In this document: piece by piece, positions 39,414 through 47,828 of the stretch | Numbering within the stretch: position 1 is the stretch's first letter | How the letters are laid out: every line of letters starts with the position of its first letter | Assembly: GCF_013343295.1 (NCBI RefSeq) | Contig: NZ_CP049074.1 | Coordinates: 248,001-312,000, forward strand | Reading direction: 5' to 3' | Origin: Metallosphaera tengchongensis | Lineage (GTDB): Archaea > Thermoproteota > Thermoprotei_A > Sulfolobales > Sulfolobaceae | DNA length: 64,000 nucleotides | Made by a program: the position numbers and the translations under genes | The notes under the pieces: model-generated | What the model was told of the DNA's origin: nothing | What the model saw: only the letters and a program-made list of their open reading frames with translations | Database searches by the model: none

Positions 39414-40481
39414 CTACTTCAGGAACCTCTTGGCCAGAGGTAGTCTAGATGCCTTCAGGGCACTTACGGTTTGTTTTTCTGACGGATACCACGGAATATT
39501 CCTAAGCCTATCTCCCGGTCTCTCGTTCGAGTAAGGCCTATTGCAACCGGGGCAACCGCTGGTCAGGAAAGCTCCAGAGAGTTCATTTACCGTCAAGTCT
39601 CTCTGCAAGTTGATATCCAAGAGTTCCCCACTCTCATTGAAGACAAAGTCCTCCGCCCTCACCAGATCGTTCTCTATTAACCACCTAGACAACTGCATCC
39701 TTCTGTAGACGTGCACTGGAACAGGTTTTTTGTTCTCCATGGGAGTGGTCTCCTCTGGGTAAAAGGCGAAGAGACTGATCTTCGCCCCTCTGGAGTGGGC
39801 GTACAACATTAGATTGACTGCCTCCTGTTCGGTCTCTCCGAGACCTATTATTAGATGAATTCCAGCATTTTTCTTTCCGAACACTTCTACGGCCTCATCA
39901 ATAGCCTCTACATACCTATCCCATCTGTGCATACTTCTGACTGGTTTTCCCCTCACTGAGTCAAAGACCTCCTTACTGGCTGCGTCTATGGCCACATCTA
40001 TCATATTAGCCCCAGCCTCCTTCATCTTTCTCATATCGTCCTTTTTGGTATAAGTTGCAGTAACTAGCTCAGATATCTGAAGCTCGATTCCCTTCTCCCT
40101 TATTCTCCTTGTTATTTCTATAGCGTCCGGTGATGCCCTGGGATGAGCTAACTGACCTACGCATATCCTCTGTAGCCCATAGTCAGGATCTCCCTGCCTC
40201 TCCTTTATTCTTTCCAGAACCGTATCTAGAGGCCTCAATGGCCATTCTACTCTTATCAGAGTCTTACATTCGGGTCCTTGACTTACCTCCCTGGCTTGAC
40301 CACAGTATATACAGTTTGCCTTGCACCCATCAGGATAGTATTGGAGAAGGTTAATCGTAGTATTTAATGCTCCCTTGAGAAATTTTCCAGGAGAAAAACC
40401 TAGTACCATATCAGCCCCGAAACTGAGCCTGACCCAGTCAGGGCTACTTAGTGGTTTTGGATCATTTAGTCTTATAGTCAT
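39414..40481 (-). CDS. lipS2: Radical-SAM lipoyl synthase component (LipS2-like)
   Basis: A 355-aa radical-SAM enzyme of the biotin-synthase-related type: cluster motif Cys53-x3-Cys57-x2-Cys60, G-L-G-E-T-E-Q-E-A for SAM, and a late C-P-G-C pair that may bind an auxiliary cluster. In archaea and sHdr bacteria, paired LipS1/LipS2 enzymes insert the two sulfurs into octanoyl-protein to make lipoate. Overlap of four bases with its partner and nearness to the ligase gene support this. Which of the pair is LipS1 and which LipS2 is less certain than the joint function. Confidence 0.78.
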   Translation of the reverse strand: MTIRLNDPKPLSSPDWVRLSFGADMVLGFSPGKFLKGALNTTINLLQYYPDGCKANCIYCGQAREVSQGPECKTLIRVEWPLRPLDTVLERIKERQGDPDYGLQRICVGQLAHPRASPDAIEITRRIREKGIELQISELVTATYTKKDDMRKMKEAGANMIDVAIDAASKEVFDSVRGKPVRSMHRWDRYVEAIDEAVEVFGKKNAGIHLIIGLGETEQEAVNLMLYAHSRGAKISLFAFYPEETTPMENKKPVPVHVYRRMQLSRWLIENDLVRAEDFVFNESGELLDINLQRDLTVNELSGAFLTSGCPGCNRPYSNERPGDRLRNIPWYPSEKQTVSALKASRLPLAKRFLK

Positions 40482-41377
40482 ACGGACACCCGTAACAGAA
40501 AGTCATGGATTACGTTACCGCAACAGGCGTGGCTTAACACCACGTCTCTCCTCCCCTTAGCATACTCTATGGTTTCCTGGGAGGGGAAAGCCATCCCATC
40601 CACACCCTGATCCACCGCAAGCTTCTCCACAGCTAGGTAAGATCTACCTCTTGGTCTAGCGCATCCCAACATGACAGGCACGGAGAAGAGCTCCCTGGCT
40701 GTCATCAAGACTTTACCAAGTTCCTCCGGGGAGGGCTCTTTCCAGGACTTATATGCTGTACCGACCAGAGGCATTAGACCAACTATTATTACAGCATCTG
40801 GACTTACCTCCCTTAAGAGGTTCAAAGCGTGAATATCCCCCTCAACGCCCCTCTTACTTAAACCAACAATCACATGGGGTGCTACCTTTATACCCTCTTG
40901 TTTAAGGAACCTAAAGGAGTTAAGGTAATCCTCAACGGTAAACGGTTGACCTAGAACCTCCCTAATGGTCTCTTCATCACCGACCATATCCAGCAGACCT
41001 ATTTTTACACCACTATCCTTAAACCTCTTAGCTATTTCCCTACTCTTTACAACCCCAGTGTGGGCTATCACAGTTAGATTCTGATATCTCTTTAATACCT
41101 CAGTGTACTTCCAAACAGGGACCTCTCCTCTAGGCGTAGATCCACCGGAGAGGATGATCCCTTTCTGACCTGATTTACTAGCTCTTTCTAGGATCCTTTC
41201 AAATTTTTCCTTCGTGGACCCGTCCTCCATCCCCTCCAAAACCCTCGTCTCACAATGTTTACAATTGAAGGCACAAGAAGTCCCGGTGACCGATACCGCT
41301 TTCCAACCCTCATCGGAGCTAATGAAATCTGTTTCGTACTTTTTAAGGGATGGGGCGTAGAAGTAAATAGGTTTCAT
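40478..41377 (-). CDS. lipS1: Radical-SAM lipoyl synthase component (LipS1-like)
   Basis: A 299-aa radical-SAM protein of the COG1856-like group with cluster motif Cys35-x3-Cys39-x2-Cys42, L-S-G-G-S-T for SAM, and further cysteines (L-G-C-A-R-P-R-G-R-S-Y; H-A-C-C-G-N at the C-terminus) suitable for an auxiliary cluster that donates sulfur. Works with the adjacent LipS2-like enzyme on octanoylated LbpA. It overlaps the ligase by four bases upstream and LipS2 by four downstream. Confidence 0.78.
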   Translation of the reverse strand: MKPIYFYAPSLKKYETDFISSDEGWKAVSVTGTSCAFNCKHCETRVLEGMEDGSTKEKFERILERASKSGQKGIILSGGSTPRGEVPVWKYTEVLKRYQNLTVIAHTGVVKSREIAKRFKDSGVKIGLLDMVGDEETIREVLGQPFTVEDYLNSFRFLKQEGIKVAPHVIVGLSKRGVEGDIHALNLLREVSPDAVIIVGLMPLVGTAYKSWKEPSPEELGKVLMTARELFSVPVMLGCARPRGRSYLAVEKLAVDQGVDGMAFPSQETIEYAKGRRDVVLSHACCGNVIHDFLLRVSV

Positions 41378-42411
41378 TTGACTAACCCCTCCATAAATTG
41401 TATGAAGTTTTCCTTGTCAACTCCCACAATCTTAACGCTATTAAACCAGTCCGTTACCTCCCTTCTGAGATCCTCTACTCTACTCCATTTTAGCCTAGCC
41501 TCGAGGTCATAGATGCTCCTCCTTGGTTCCACAAAGAAGTCTCCAGTTATCAGCACAGACTCTATGAGCCCCTTTCCTGCCATCTTAACTTGCACTCTAA
41601 AAAGCCCACCGGGTAGCTTAATTTCCCCCTCTCTCACGTTATCTCCCTCTAGGGGCTTCCTAAGACCGAATATCCACTCCCTGGAACTGTATTTAAGCTC
41701 TAGTTCCTTTATGTAATTTAGCTCTCTCTCACTGTATGCCCCTTCCTTCAGATTTACCTTCAGGGACTCCTGGAATCCCTTTTTGGAAACCTCAATGACT
41801 TCCTCCATACTGACAGGTTGTTGGAGCTCCCTGTTAAGCCAGGTTATCCTTTCCCTGAAATCCTTAGATACTTTGTCCTTCATTTTCTCCGTGCTCAGTT
41901 TCAGGGTTTCCACCATGTCGTCCACATTGAAATCTACTAAAATTGTTCCAGTAACTGACATGTACTTCCCGACTGAGAACGCACCTATACCAGAGATCTT
42001 CTTTCCGTTAATCTCAACATCGTTCTTGGGTCTAAAGTTCGACTTTATACCAAGCCTAGAAAGAGCGTCTATAACTCCTTCCGCTGAACTCCTTATTGCG
42101 GACTCCACTGATCCCCCTAGCAAGGAGGACTCGGCGTAAATTTCCCACCCCAGTTGCCATGGGCCCATTATAATTGTCCCACCACCTGTGGGTCTTCGTC
42201 CAACGTCCCAGCCCTTCTCCTTTACCCTTTCCAAGTTTATCTCTTGTTCAGCCAGTTGATGATACCCCAAAAGCACGGCCGTGGGTTCAAAAATAACAAA
42301 TCTCAGAAGAGGAGATGAACCTTCAGCAACGGACTCCAATAGAGCCTCCTCCCCAGCTAAGATGCGATGCTGAGGACCTCGCTCCACGAGAAACCTAAAT
42401 TCCGGCATCAT
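41374..42411 (-). CDS. lplA: Lipoate-protein ligase, sLpl(AB) type
   Basis: A 345-aa ligase attaching octanoate or lipoate to the lysine of lipoyl domains. It has the LplA catalytic fold with R-R-P-T-G-G-G (about 72-78), K-N-D-V-E-I-N-G-K-K-I-S-G (about 128-140), and a C-terminal accessory domain (L-P-G-G-L-F-R-V-Q-V) often split off as LplB. This full-length form is the sulfur-oxidation-linked type. First gene of the lipoate operon; a strong TATA-like tatatataaag lies about 30 bases upstream (near 42431-42441). Confidence 0.87.
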   Translation of the reverse strand: MMPEFRFLVERGPQHRILAGEEALLESVAEGSSPLLRFVIFEPTAVLLGYHQLAEQEINLERVKEKGWDVGRRPTGGGTIIMGPWQLGWEIYAESSLLGGSVESAIRSSAEGVIDALSRLGIKSNFRPKNDVEINGKKISGIGAFSVGKYMSVTGTILVDFNVDDMVETLKLSTEKMKDKVSKDFRERITWLNRELQQPVSMEEVIEVSKKGFQESLKVNLKEGAYSERELNYIKELELKYSSREWIFGLRKPLEGDNVREGEIKLPGGLFRVQVKMAGKGLIESVLITGDFFVEPRRSIYDLEARLKWSRVEDLRREVTDWFNSVKIVGVDKENFIQFMEGLVK

Positions 42412-42569
42412 GTTAATACAACCTTTAACTATATATAAAGATTTTCTTCAAAAAACTTATTATAAGTATTTTATTACATTAAGATTATTTTGAATCTGAC
42501 TGGAAAGTAGGAAGGACTGAGGCTAAAAGTGTCAACAGAGCATAAAGTAGATCTCGAAAATGTTTAACA

Positions 42570-43124
42570 ATGTCCATAGACCAGCAGTTCTTTGACTACT
42601 TCATTACAATCACCCTACTCTCCATAAGTCACGGATTGGAACCTGACCACATCTCAGCAGCTAGGATGGTAAAAGGAAAAAGAAAGCTCGTTCAGCTCGC
42701 ATTATTCCATTCAGTCGGCTTCCTCGTCATATCAATTCCCCTATCTATTGTGCTTACATATTACGCTCTTTTGATCCCTTTCGCTCAATTTCTCGCTAAC
42801 CTAATTGGAATCATCTTTGGATCTATCCTTGTGATGTCTGCGGTTACAGGAAAGGAGATAGAGATAGAACCAAAAAGCGGAGGGCTCGTCCAGGGCATGT
42901 TCAATGTGACTCCTTCCAAGTTAATTACAATAGTTCTAGCAATTAAGACTGGTTCTGTTGTTTTAGGTTCAAGTTTGATTCTATGGTTCGGTTTCGTCAC
43001 CAGTATTTCAATTATTTCCATAGGAATGATTAATGCATATATCCCTGTAAGGTTTAACCGAACGATAAATCTAGTTGTCGGAGTAGTTACAATTGTATAC
43101 TTCTTATCATCTATGATTAGATGA
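42570..43124 (+). CDS. NicO/NiCoT-like metal transporter, short
   Basis: A 184-aa membrane protein with five or six segments. The first carries H-G-L-E-P-D-H-I-S-A-A, equivalent to the H-x4-D-H metal signature of nickel/cobalt permeases, and L-A-L-F-H-S-V-G-F follows. It is shorter than classical NiCoT proteins and resembles RcnA/NicO or UreH-like forms. Substrate may be nickel or another divalent metal. Its stop codon lies within a double hairpin. Confidence 0.7.
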   Translation: MSIDQQFFDYFITITLLSISHGLEPDHISAARMVKGKRKLVQLALFHSVGFLVISIPLSIVLTYYALLIPFAQFLANLIGIIFGSILVMSAVTGKEIEIEPKSGGLVQGMFNVTPSKLITIVLAIKTGSVVLGSSLILWFGFVTSISIISIGMINAYIPVRFNRTINLVVGVVTIVYFLSSMIR

Positions 43125-43145
43125 TTTTCATCTATAATTAGATGA
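43107..43145. repeat. Tandem pair of TCATCTA-N4-TAGATGA hairpins
   Basis: Two 18-base perfect inverted repeats, separated by TTT, overlap the stop codon of the transporter gene. They could be a terminator, an RNA-processing site or an operator; the sequence alone does not say. Confidence 0.55.
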
Positions 43146-43252
43146 TCTTGTGAGTTTTATCATGAACTCGAGTCGCAGGTCATAAACTCTGTCGTAACCT
43201 TTCATTACGCTTTGATTAAAGGTTTATAATTTTTAACTTCCTCCCTTAATCC

Positions 43253-43681
43253 ATGGAAAGTGAAGAAGAACTAATAAGATATATTTTAACTAATTTCAAG
43301 AAAATCGCGACAATAGGTTTCTCTAAAGACCCTGAGAAACCTTCCCATAGAGTACCCAAATTCCTGATCGAGCACGGCTACGTGGTATATCCAGTTAATC
43401 CCACCATGACAGAAGTTCTGGGAAGAAAGGTATATCCGTCCCTGGGTGCAGTGCCTGAGGATGTAGAGGTTGTCCAAGTTTTCAGACCTTCTAGGGACGT
43501 ACCAATGATAGTCAATGAGGTTCTAAAGAGGAAGAACGATAGAGGTGATGTTAAAGCTCTGTGGTTACAGGAAGGAATAAGGGACGATCAAGCAGCCGAA
43601 AAGGCTAGAGCTGAAGGTCTGATGGTAATTCAGGACAGATGTATGTACAAAGAATATGTGAGATTGTTTGATGGTAGTTAG
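43253..43681 (+). CDS. CoA-binding domain protein (YccU-like)
   Basis: A 142-aa Rossmann-fold CoA_binding_2 protein: K-I-A-T-I-G-F-S-K-D-P near the start, Y-P-V-N-P, V-Q-V-F-R-P, and a C-terminal D-R-C-M-Y-K-E-Y. These small proteins bind CoA and are related to the N-terminal part of succinyl-CoA synthetase alpha; their cellular role is unclear. ATG 43253 follows a TATA-like ggtttataa near 43220. Confidence 0.85.
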   Translation: MESEEELIRYILTNFKKIATIGFSKDPEKPSHRVPKFLIEHGYVVYPVNPTMTEVLGRKVYPSLGAVPEDVEVVQVFRPSRDVPMIVNEVLKRKNDRGDVKALWLQEGIRDDQAAEKARAEGLMVIQDRCMYKEYVRLFDGS

Positions 43682-43742
43682 TTTAGCTCTGAAGTCTAAA
43701 AAATAGAAAAAGTTTTTAACGAGGATACTATATAAATTACTC

Positions 43743-44078
43743 ATGATGGAAGTCTTTGATACTCTTAAGGACAAAAAGGAGAGCATTAGATGTTGCTACA
43801 AGATGAGCGATACGGATGTAGAGTGCCTCTTTAAGCTAATTGAGATTGGTGAACCCAAAACGTCAGTTGAGCTTGGAAATATGATGAACCTAAGTAAAAC
43901 CACGGTGGAAAATAGCATGAAGAAGCTAATTGAACTGGGATTAGTTATGAGGATAAAAGTGGATGGAAAAAAGATTGGAAGACCTAAGTTCCTGTACGTT
44001 GTCTCGGAAGACTTTAGGGATAGAGTGAAGTCTGACTTGAAGAGATGTGCGGAAAAGATACTATCAGCATCCTCCTAG
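43743..44078 (+). CDS. Winged-helix regulator with conserved Cys pair (paralogue 1)
   Basis: A 111-aa MarR/TrmB-like winged-helix protein: recognition region [19 protein letters not shown] and wing G-R-P-K-F-L-Y. Cys18 in C-Y-K-M-S-D-T-D and Cys102 in C-A-E-K match Cys25 and Cys110 of the paralogue at 44528, with nearly equal spacing. It may sense redox state or sulfane sulfur; that is inference. A TATA-like gtttttaac lies about 28 bases before the ATG (leaderless). It converges with the TusA-like gene. Confidence 0.78.
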   Translation: MMEVFDTLKDKKESIRCCYKMSDTDVECLFKLIEIGEPKTSVELGNMMNLSKTTVENSMKKLIELGLVMRIKVDGKKIGRPKFLYVVSEDFRDRVKSDLKRCAEKILSASS

Positions 44079-44321
44079 TTCTTGGATTTTCTTTTCGTCC
44101 GCAGAGGAAGATTTCTCAAGAACAATGGTGAAAGTGCCATTGTTTGACGTGTGTTCTAGAACCTTGCAATCCATTAGTTTCACAGCTTCCATTATCATAT
44201 CATCACACTTAGGATCTCTAAATGTAACTTTCAGTTTACCTTGCTTCATTTTCATTAGTCTGGCAGCAACTTTCATAAAAGGTTCGGGGCATTCTAAATC
44301 TACAAGATTTAATTCTTCCAT
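44064..44321 (-). CDS. TusA-like sulfur carrier (second copy)
   Basis: An 85-aa TusA/SirA-fold protein with C11-P-E-P in place of CPGP, plus Cys39, Cys52 and a C-terminal Gly-Gly-Cys85. Extra cysteines distinguish it from the TusA at 30899 and suggest a regulatory or relay role. Its stop overlaps the end of the regulator at 43743, and it is divergent from the YHS-type gene at 44377 with a shared 55-base promoter. Confidence 0.83.
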   Translation of the reverse strand: MEELNLVDLECPEPFMKVAARLMKMKQGKLKVTFRDPKCDDMIMEAVKLMDCKVLEHTSNNGTFTIVLEKSSSADEKKIQELGGC

Positions 44322-44376
44322 AAAAGGATAGACTTACAAAAAGCTAAAAAAGGTTTTTTGGAATTATCAGCCTGTC

Positions 44377-44550
44377 ATGAAAGTAGTATGTCCTGTATGC
44401 AACAGACTATTTGAGGCAGAGTGTACACCATACCTTCAAAAATATGAAGAAACTGTATATTACTTTGATACAGAAATATGCCAGCTAACTTTTATGAGAG
44501 AGCCTGAAAGATTTAGATTTAAGTGTTCTAAGGCTTCTGGAAGCTCTTGA
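44377..44550 (+). CDS. YHS/TRASH-type small metal-binding protein (57 aa)
   Basis: ATG 44377 opens a 57-codon frame with V-C-P-V-C-N-R near the N-terminus, then [12 protein letters not shown] and M-R-E-P-E-R-F, which is the YHS/TRASH layout (C-x2-C, aromatic-F-x-S/T-x3-C, F-x-x-x-P-E-x-F). Such domains bind metals, often copper, or act as metallochaperones. Its end overlaps the convergent regulator gene by 23 bases. The conserved spacing makes a chance frame unlikely. Confidence 0.75.
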   Translation: MKVVCPVCNRLFEAECTPYLQKYEETVYYFDTEICQLTFMREPERFRFKCSKASGSS

Positions 44551-44914
44551 GCTCATTGGGAGTTAAGCCACCGAATAGTTTTGCGCAGTATTCGAAGTCT
44601 TTGGAAATCTTGTCCGTTAAGAACTCAGCATCAACTGCCTTATATATGTACCTTGGTCTTCCGCCTTTTGAGCCTTGATCCTTGAACCTCTCAACAAAGC
44701 CTATGGATATTAGCTTGTTAACCGATCTGTTGACCGACGCCTTGCTTAGCTTCAGTACTGCCGCTAGGTCATCCTCGGTCTTAGGTCCCAGGTTTATTAG
44801 AGCCTTAAGTATCTGAAAATCTGTGTCTGAGACGTCGTAGCAGAAAGTTAGAGCTTCTACTAGCCCTACTTCTCTTCCAGAAGGAAGTCTTGCTTTTAAT
44901 TTTTGTACTTCCAT
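44528..44914 (-). CDS. Winged-helix regulator with conserved Cys pair (paralogue 2)
   Basis: A 128-aa winged-helix protein ([18 protein letters not shown]; wing G-G-R-P-R-Y-I-Y) homologous to the regulator at 43743. It shares C25-Y-D-V-S-D-T-D and C110-A-K with it. The gene follows TATA-like tttatatata (about 44949-44958) and a perfect palindrome at 44922-44934, so autoregulation is likely. Confidence 0.8.
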   Translation of the reverse strand: MEVQKLKARLPSGREVGLVEALTFCYDVSDTDFQILKALINLGPKTEDDLAAVLKLSKASVNRSVNKLISIGFVERFKDQGSKGGRPRYIYKAVDAEFLTDKISKDFEYCAKLFGGLTPNELKSFQKP

Positions 44915-44921
44915 TCTAACT

Positions 44922-44934
44922 CACATAATATGTG
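44922..44934. promoter_or_regulatory. Palindromic operator candidate CACATA-A-TATGTG
   Basis: A perfect 13-bp palindrome between the TATA box and the start of the winged-helix gene at 44914, covering the expected transcription start. A dimeric winged-helix protein, perhaps this one, would bind it and repress. Confidence 0.55.
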
Positions 44935-45061
44935 GTAAAAACGTATATATAAATCTTTGCTTATTTTAGAAAAAATGTATCTCCTTATAATTGTAAGTAA
45001 AATGGAAACAAGTATTACAAAGCGAGGAAAGCCTCGTACTTTACAGCCTCGAGGGAGTCAA

Positions 45062-45415
45062 TTAACCCCATAGACCTCTTTTCATATCTTCCATCTTGGT
45101 CGCAAGCGAAATTTGAAAGTACCTAAACACTTCAACAGTAAAGCTTACTGCTTCGTTATCAGGCATCTGGGAAATTTTAGATCTCAACTCGTTTATGAAT
45201 CTGGTCATATCGTTAAAGGTTGCCTTACTCATTTCATACTTAGAAAGGTCCAATATTCCCATGATTTCGTCCTTTGACTTAGCTCTCTTGACTGCATCAT
45301 ACATTTGTAATACAACGCCTCTTCCTTTACTACCAAAAAGAGCCTCTTCAGGGTTCCTCAACCATCTGGCGTAAGTTGCGGCTAGCTTTTTTGCTTGGTT
45401 TTCCGAGCTTTCCAT
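45062..45415 (-). CDS. Hypothetical helical protein (117 aa)
   Basis: Not recognised. A soluble, almost all-helical protein (Y-A-R-W-L-R-N-P-E-E-A, A-V-K-R-A-K-S-K-D-E-I, F-I-N-E-L-R-S-K-I) without cysteines. It is divergent from queC with 29 bases between starts, so they share a promoter region with TATA-like elements on both sides. Confidence 0.65.
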   Translation of the reverse strand: MESSENQAKKLAATYARWLRNPEEALFGSKGRGVVLQMYDAVKRAKSKDEIMGILDLSKYEMSKATFNDMTRFINELRSKISQMPDNEAVSFTVEVFRYFQISLATKMEDMKRGLWG

Positions 45416-45444
45416 ATAACTTATTTTAAATCAACTTGTTTTAA

Positions 45445-46047
45445 ATGACGATGAAGTCTTTGTTTCTAGTGTCAGGCGGTCTGGATTCCACAAGTGGGAT
45501 GTATAGATTTAAACACGTGGAGTACGATTGCCTGCACGTAAATTACGGTCAGAGAGCTTACATGGAACAAAGTAAGTTCGTGAAATTACACTGTAGAAGG
45601 CTAGGGAAGAGGCTTATAGAGGTTGACCTCAAAGAAATGGGTAAAATGTTTAGACGGAATGAAGTTTTCCAACTCCACGAACCCATCAGACATAGGAACG
45701 CTGTTCTATTGCCCTTAGCCATAGTTTACGCCTCTGAGAAGGGATACTCGTCAGTTTACGTCTTTACAGTTAGCGAGGAGTGTAAGTATGAGTCCAATAA
45801 ACCTCAGGTCTTGAATCTAATGAGAAGGTTAGCAGATACGTTAAATACTAGATTGGTATTTCCATTCCTTGGATTTTCTAAGGCCCTTGTGCTCAAAGTA
45901 GGGATTTCCCATGGAATGAATCCATTTGAAACTTACTCGTGCATTCTAGGTCATAAGACGCATTGTGGGAAATGCTCCCAATGCGAGGCGAGAAAACTTG
46001 CGTTTCAAGAGGCGAGAATTCCAGATAAAACACGCTATCTTTCATAG
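45445..46047 (+). CDS. queC: 7-cyano-7-deazaguanine synthase (QueC)
   Basis: Makes preQ0, the precursor of archaeosine in archaeal tRNA. The PP-loop S-G-G-L-D-S-T is at residues 10-16, N-Y-G-Q-R-A follows, and four zinc-binding cysteines appear in Y-S-C...H-C-G-K-C-S-Q-C-E-A-R-K. At 200 aa it is a little shorter than bacterial QueC. It may start at ATG 45445 or 45451. Confidence 0.9.
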   Translation: MTMKSLFLVSGGLDSTSGMYRFKHVEYDCLHVNYGQRAYMEQSKFVKLHCRRLGKRLIEVDLKEMGKMFRRNEVFQLHEPIRHRNAVLLPLAIVYASEKGYSSVYVFTVSEECKYESNKPQVLNLMRRLADTLNTRLVFPFLGFSKALVLKVGISHGMNPFETYSCILGHKTHCGKCSQCEARKLAFQEARIPDKTRYLS

Positions 46048-46533
46048 AATATAGTTTAATCTCTTTAGAGAGTTATACATCTCATTGAGGTTCTTAGTCT
46101 GCAGAAACGGGCTGTACCTGGAACAATCCTCCTTTCTTTTTACGCAGGCTACCTTTATCCTGGAGTCGAAGAAACGAACTGATAGCAGATCTAAAGGACT
46201 TGAACCGATTAGAATCAACTTCAGCGGATCAAGACTAAATTTTCTAAAAAGAATTTCCATAGGCTCCTTTGAGGGTTTGGTCTTGTTCTCGTTATATACG
46301 TAGCTTTCGTCTAATCCGATTTTAGCGATAACGTTCTCTGTGACTTCCTTAGGGTAGGGCGACAAAATAAATAGATCTCCTCTCCCCTTGAGCTTAGAGT
46401 AGAATTCAGGCCAGTCGTGATGGACTTCTATTGATAAAGGAACAGGAACGCTATCCCCCTTGTATATGGAGTAGAGCGCCTCCGAAGTGTAGACGTCCAA
46501 GATAACCCCATCAAGCCATACGGCGTACTGCAT
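46042..46533 (-). CDS. Degenerate HAD-like protein
   Basis: A 163-aa protein with HAD-phosphatase-like order: W-L-D-G-V-I-L-D near the N-terminus, F-I-L-S-P near residue 55, a Lys in K-P-S-K-E-P-M-E-I-L, and I-L-I-G-S-S-P-L-D-L-L. The nucleophile motif lacks the usual D-x-D order and the last motif lacks the paired acidic residues, so catalysis is doubtful. It converges with queC, overlapping by six bases. Confidence 0.6.
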   Translation of the reverse strand: MQYAVWLDGVILDVYTSEALYSIYKGDSVPVPLSIEVHHDWPEFYSKLKGRGDLFILSPYPKEVTENVIAKIGLDESYVYNENKTKPSKEPMEILFRKFSLDPLKLILIGSSPLDLLSVRFFDSRIKVACVKRKEDCSRYSPFLQTKNLNEMYNSLKRLNYIL

Positions 46534-46583
46534 GAGTTTTTTAATAAATTAAAATTTATAAGTATTGATTACCTTCAGCTCAT

Positions 46584-46997
46584 ATGGAAATTAAAGGTTT
46601 CTCCTTTCCGGAGGAATTATTATACGATTCTGAAAAACACGTCTGGGCAAAGGTTGAAGGGCAATACGTTACGTTAGGCATAACTGATCTCGGTCAATAT
46701 ATGACCGGAAAGATATTTCAAGTAACCGCAAAAAATGTGGGAGAAAAGATAGGGCCAAGAACTCCCGTCTTTACCTTAGAAAGCGCAAAATGGGTCGGAA
46801 AATTTAGATTTCCTATTAAGGGGGAGATAGTTGAGGTGAACCAAGAGGCCTTGGACAATCCAGGAAAAGTAAACGAGAAACCTTACGATACTTGGATAGT
46901 CAGGATAAAAGTGGAAGAAATGGAAAGAGAGGCGTTTAAACCATTGGAACAAGTTAGATCTGAGTTTGAAAGGGAGGCCAGTAGAGTTGCTAAGTGA
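46584..46997 (+). CDS. lbpA: Lipoate-binding protein LbpA (GcvH-like)
   Basis: A 137-aa lipoyl-domain protein related to glycine-cleavage H protein. It shares the [12 protein letters not shown] and P-x-x-G-x-I/V patterns, and the lipoyl lysine is Lys69 in L-E-S-A-K-W-V-G, where GcvH has E-S-V-K-A-A. No other glycine-cleavage genes are near; instead the shdr, lipS and lplA genes are, so it is the sulfur-oxidation LbpA that carries sulfur intermediates to sHdr. TATA-like aatttata (46553-46560) stands 27 bases before ATG 46584, giving a leaderless mRNA. Confidence 0.87.
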   Translation: MEIKGFSFPEELLYDSEKHVWAKVEGQYVTLGITDLGQYMTGKIFQVTAKNVGEKIGPRTPVFTLESAKWVGKFRFPIKGEIVEVNQEALDNPGKVNEKPYDTWIVRIKVEEMEREAFKPLEQVRSEFEREASRVAK

Positions 46998-47307
46998 TAA
47001 GGAAATAGTGCTTCAGGTAGTTGACTACGTAGGAAAATGGGATGTGATGCTTGCTGGAATAAAAGGTAACGAGGTCTTAATAGTCTCAAAGAAGGAGTGT
47101 CCCACTGAAGTAACTATAGACGGCAACAGGCTAATGATAAGGAGATATGACCCCGAAAATTACGTTTCTCTCCTTTATGAAAACGACAACGTTTTCAGGG
47201 ACTACAAGATCTTTTATTTCGTTAAGGTTTATATGAGGAAAATACTAGATCTGTTAGCCTCATTGGAAGCTTATAGGCTCTCTATGGACTTTAAAACATC
47301 GGAATAA
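46966..47307 (+). CDS. Hypothetical protein after lbpA (113 aa)
   Basis: Not recognised. A soluble alpha/beta protein ([25 protein letters not shown]). The frame starts within the end of lbpA; TTG 46966 is the first start, TTG 46987 has GGAGG before it. Overlap with lbpA suggests co-translation and a role near lipoate-dependent sulfur transfer. Its 3' end overlaps the convergent membrane-protein gene by 37 bases. Confidence 0.6.
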   Translation: MKGRPVELLSDKEIVLQVVDYVGKWDVMLAGIKGNEVLIVSKKECPTEVTIDGNRLMIRRYDPENYVSLLYENDNVFRDYKIFYFVKVYMRKILDLLASLEAYRLSMDFKTSE

Positions 47308-47828
47308 TTTCTTAATATCTTATAATACAGAAATATAGAGAAGAAGCTATAGTACAGCGCAACAAGTTCAATCCCGTACGTTACACCCAGAACTACCAGT
47401 AGAAGTTCTCGGGTCAAGAAAAACGTTAAAGAAATACCTACTAATGAGATTACTGCCATTACTCTAACCTGAACTGAAAGTGAGAGTATTCTGGATATAA
47501 ACCTCTTTACGCTCTCATACTTTTGGATACTATCGTTTATATCAGTCAACTGTCCCTTCATTTCTCCAACTTTATCTCTGAGATAATTCAGGAGTTCTCG
47601 ATCACTGAGACCGCTTATTGCACCCAGTAGACTCTGTTGCACAACATCGTTCTCCGAGACGAAACCCACTATCTTTTTAAAAACGTGAAGAAGTAACAAA
47701 TCCTCGATCTTTCCTGAGTTCAGCTTTAACCTTCCAATCAAGCGCTCTAGCCCATAGTAGACTATGACGAGCTCTATTAGTATAATCACTGAAAACAGTT
47801 GCCCAACCTGCTGAAAAGTATATGCCAT
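47271..47828 (-). CDS. Membrane protein with cytoplasmic helical domain
   Basis: A 185-aa protein with one hydrophobic segment near residues 8-28, a helical coiled region (about 60-120), and two or three further segments at the C-terminus. No family recognised. Its start shares a base with the stop of the upstream winged-helix gene, so the two form an operon and it may be a membrane-bound partner of that regulator. Confidence 0.65.
   Translation of the reverse strand: MAYTFQQVGQLFSVIILIELVIVYYGLERLIGRLKLNSGKIEDLLLLHVFKKIVGFVSENDVVQQSLLGAISGLSDRELLNYLRDKVGEMKGQLTDINDSIQKYESVKRFISRILSLSVQVRVMAVISLVGISLTFFLTRELLLVVLGVTYGIELVALYYSFFSIFLYYKILRNYSDVLKSIESL

Noticed and set aside
46085-46303. Plus-strand frame opposite the HAD-like gene
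   Set aside because: No family or ribosome site; shadow frame.
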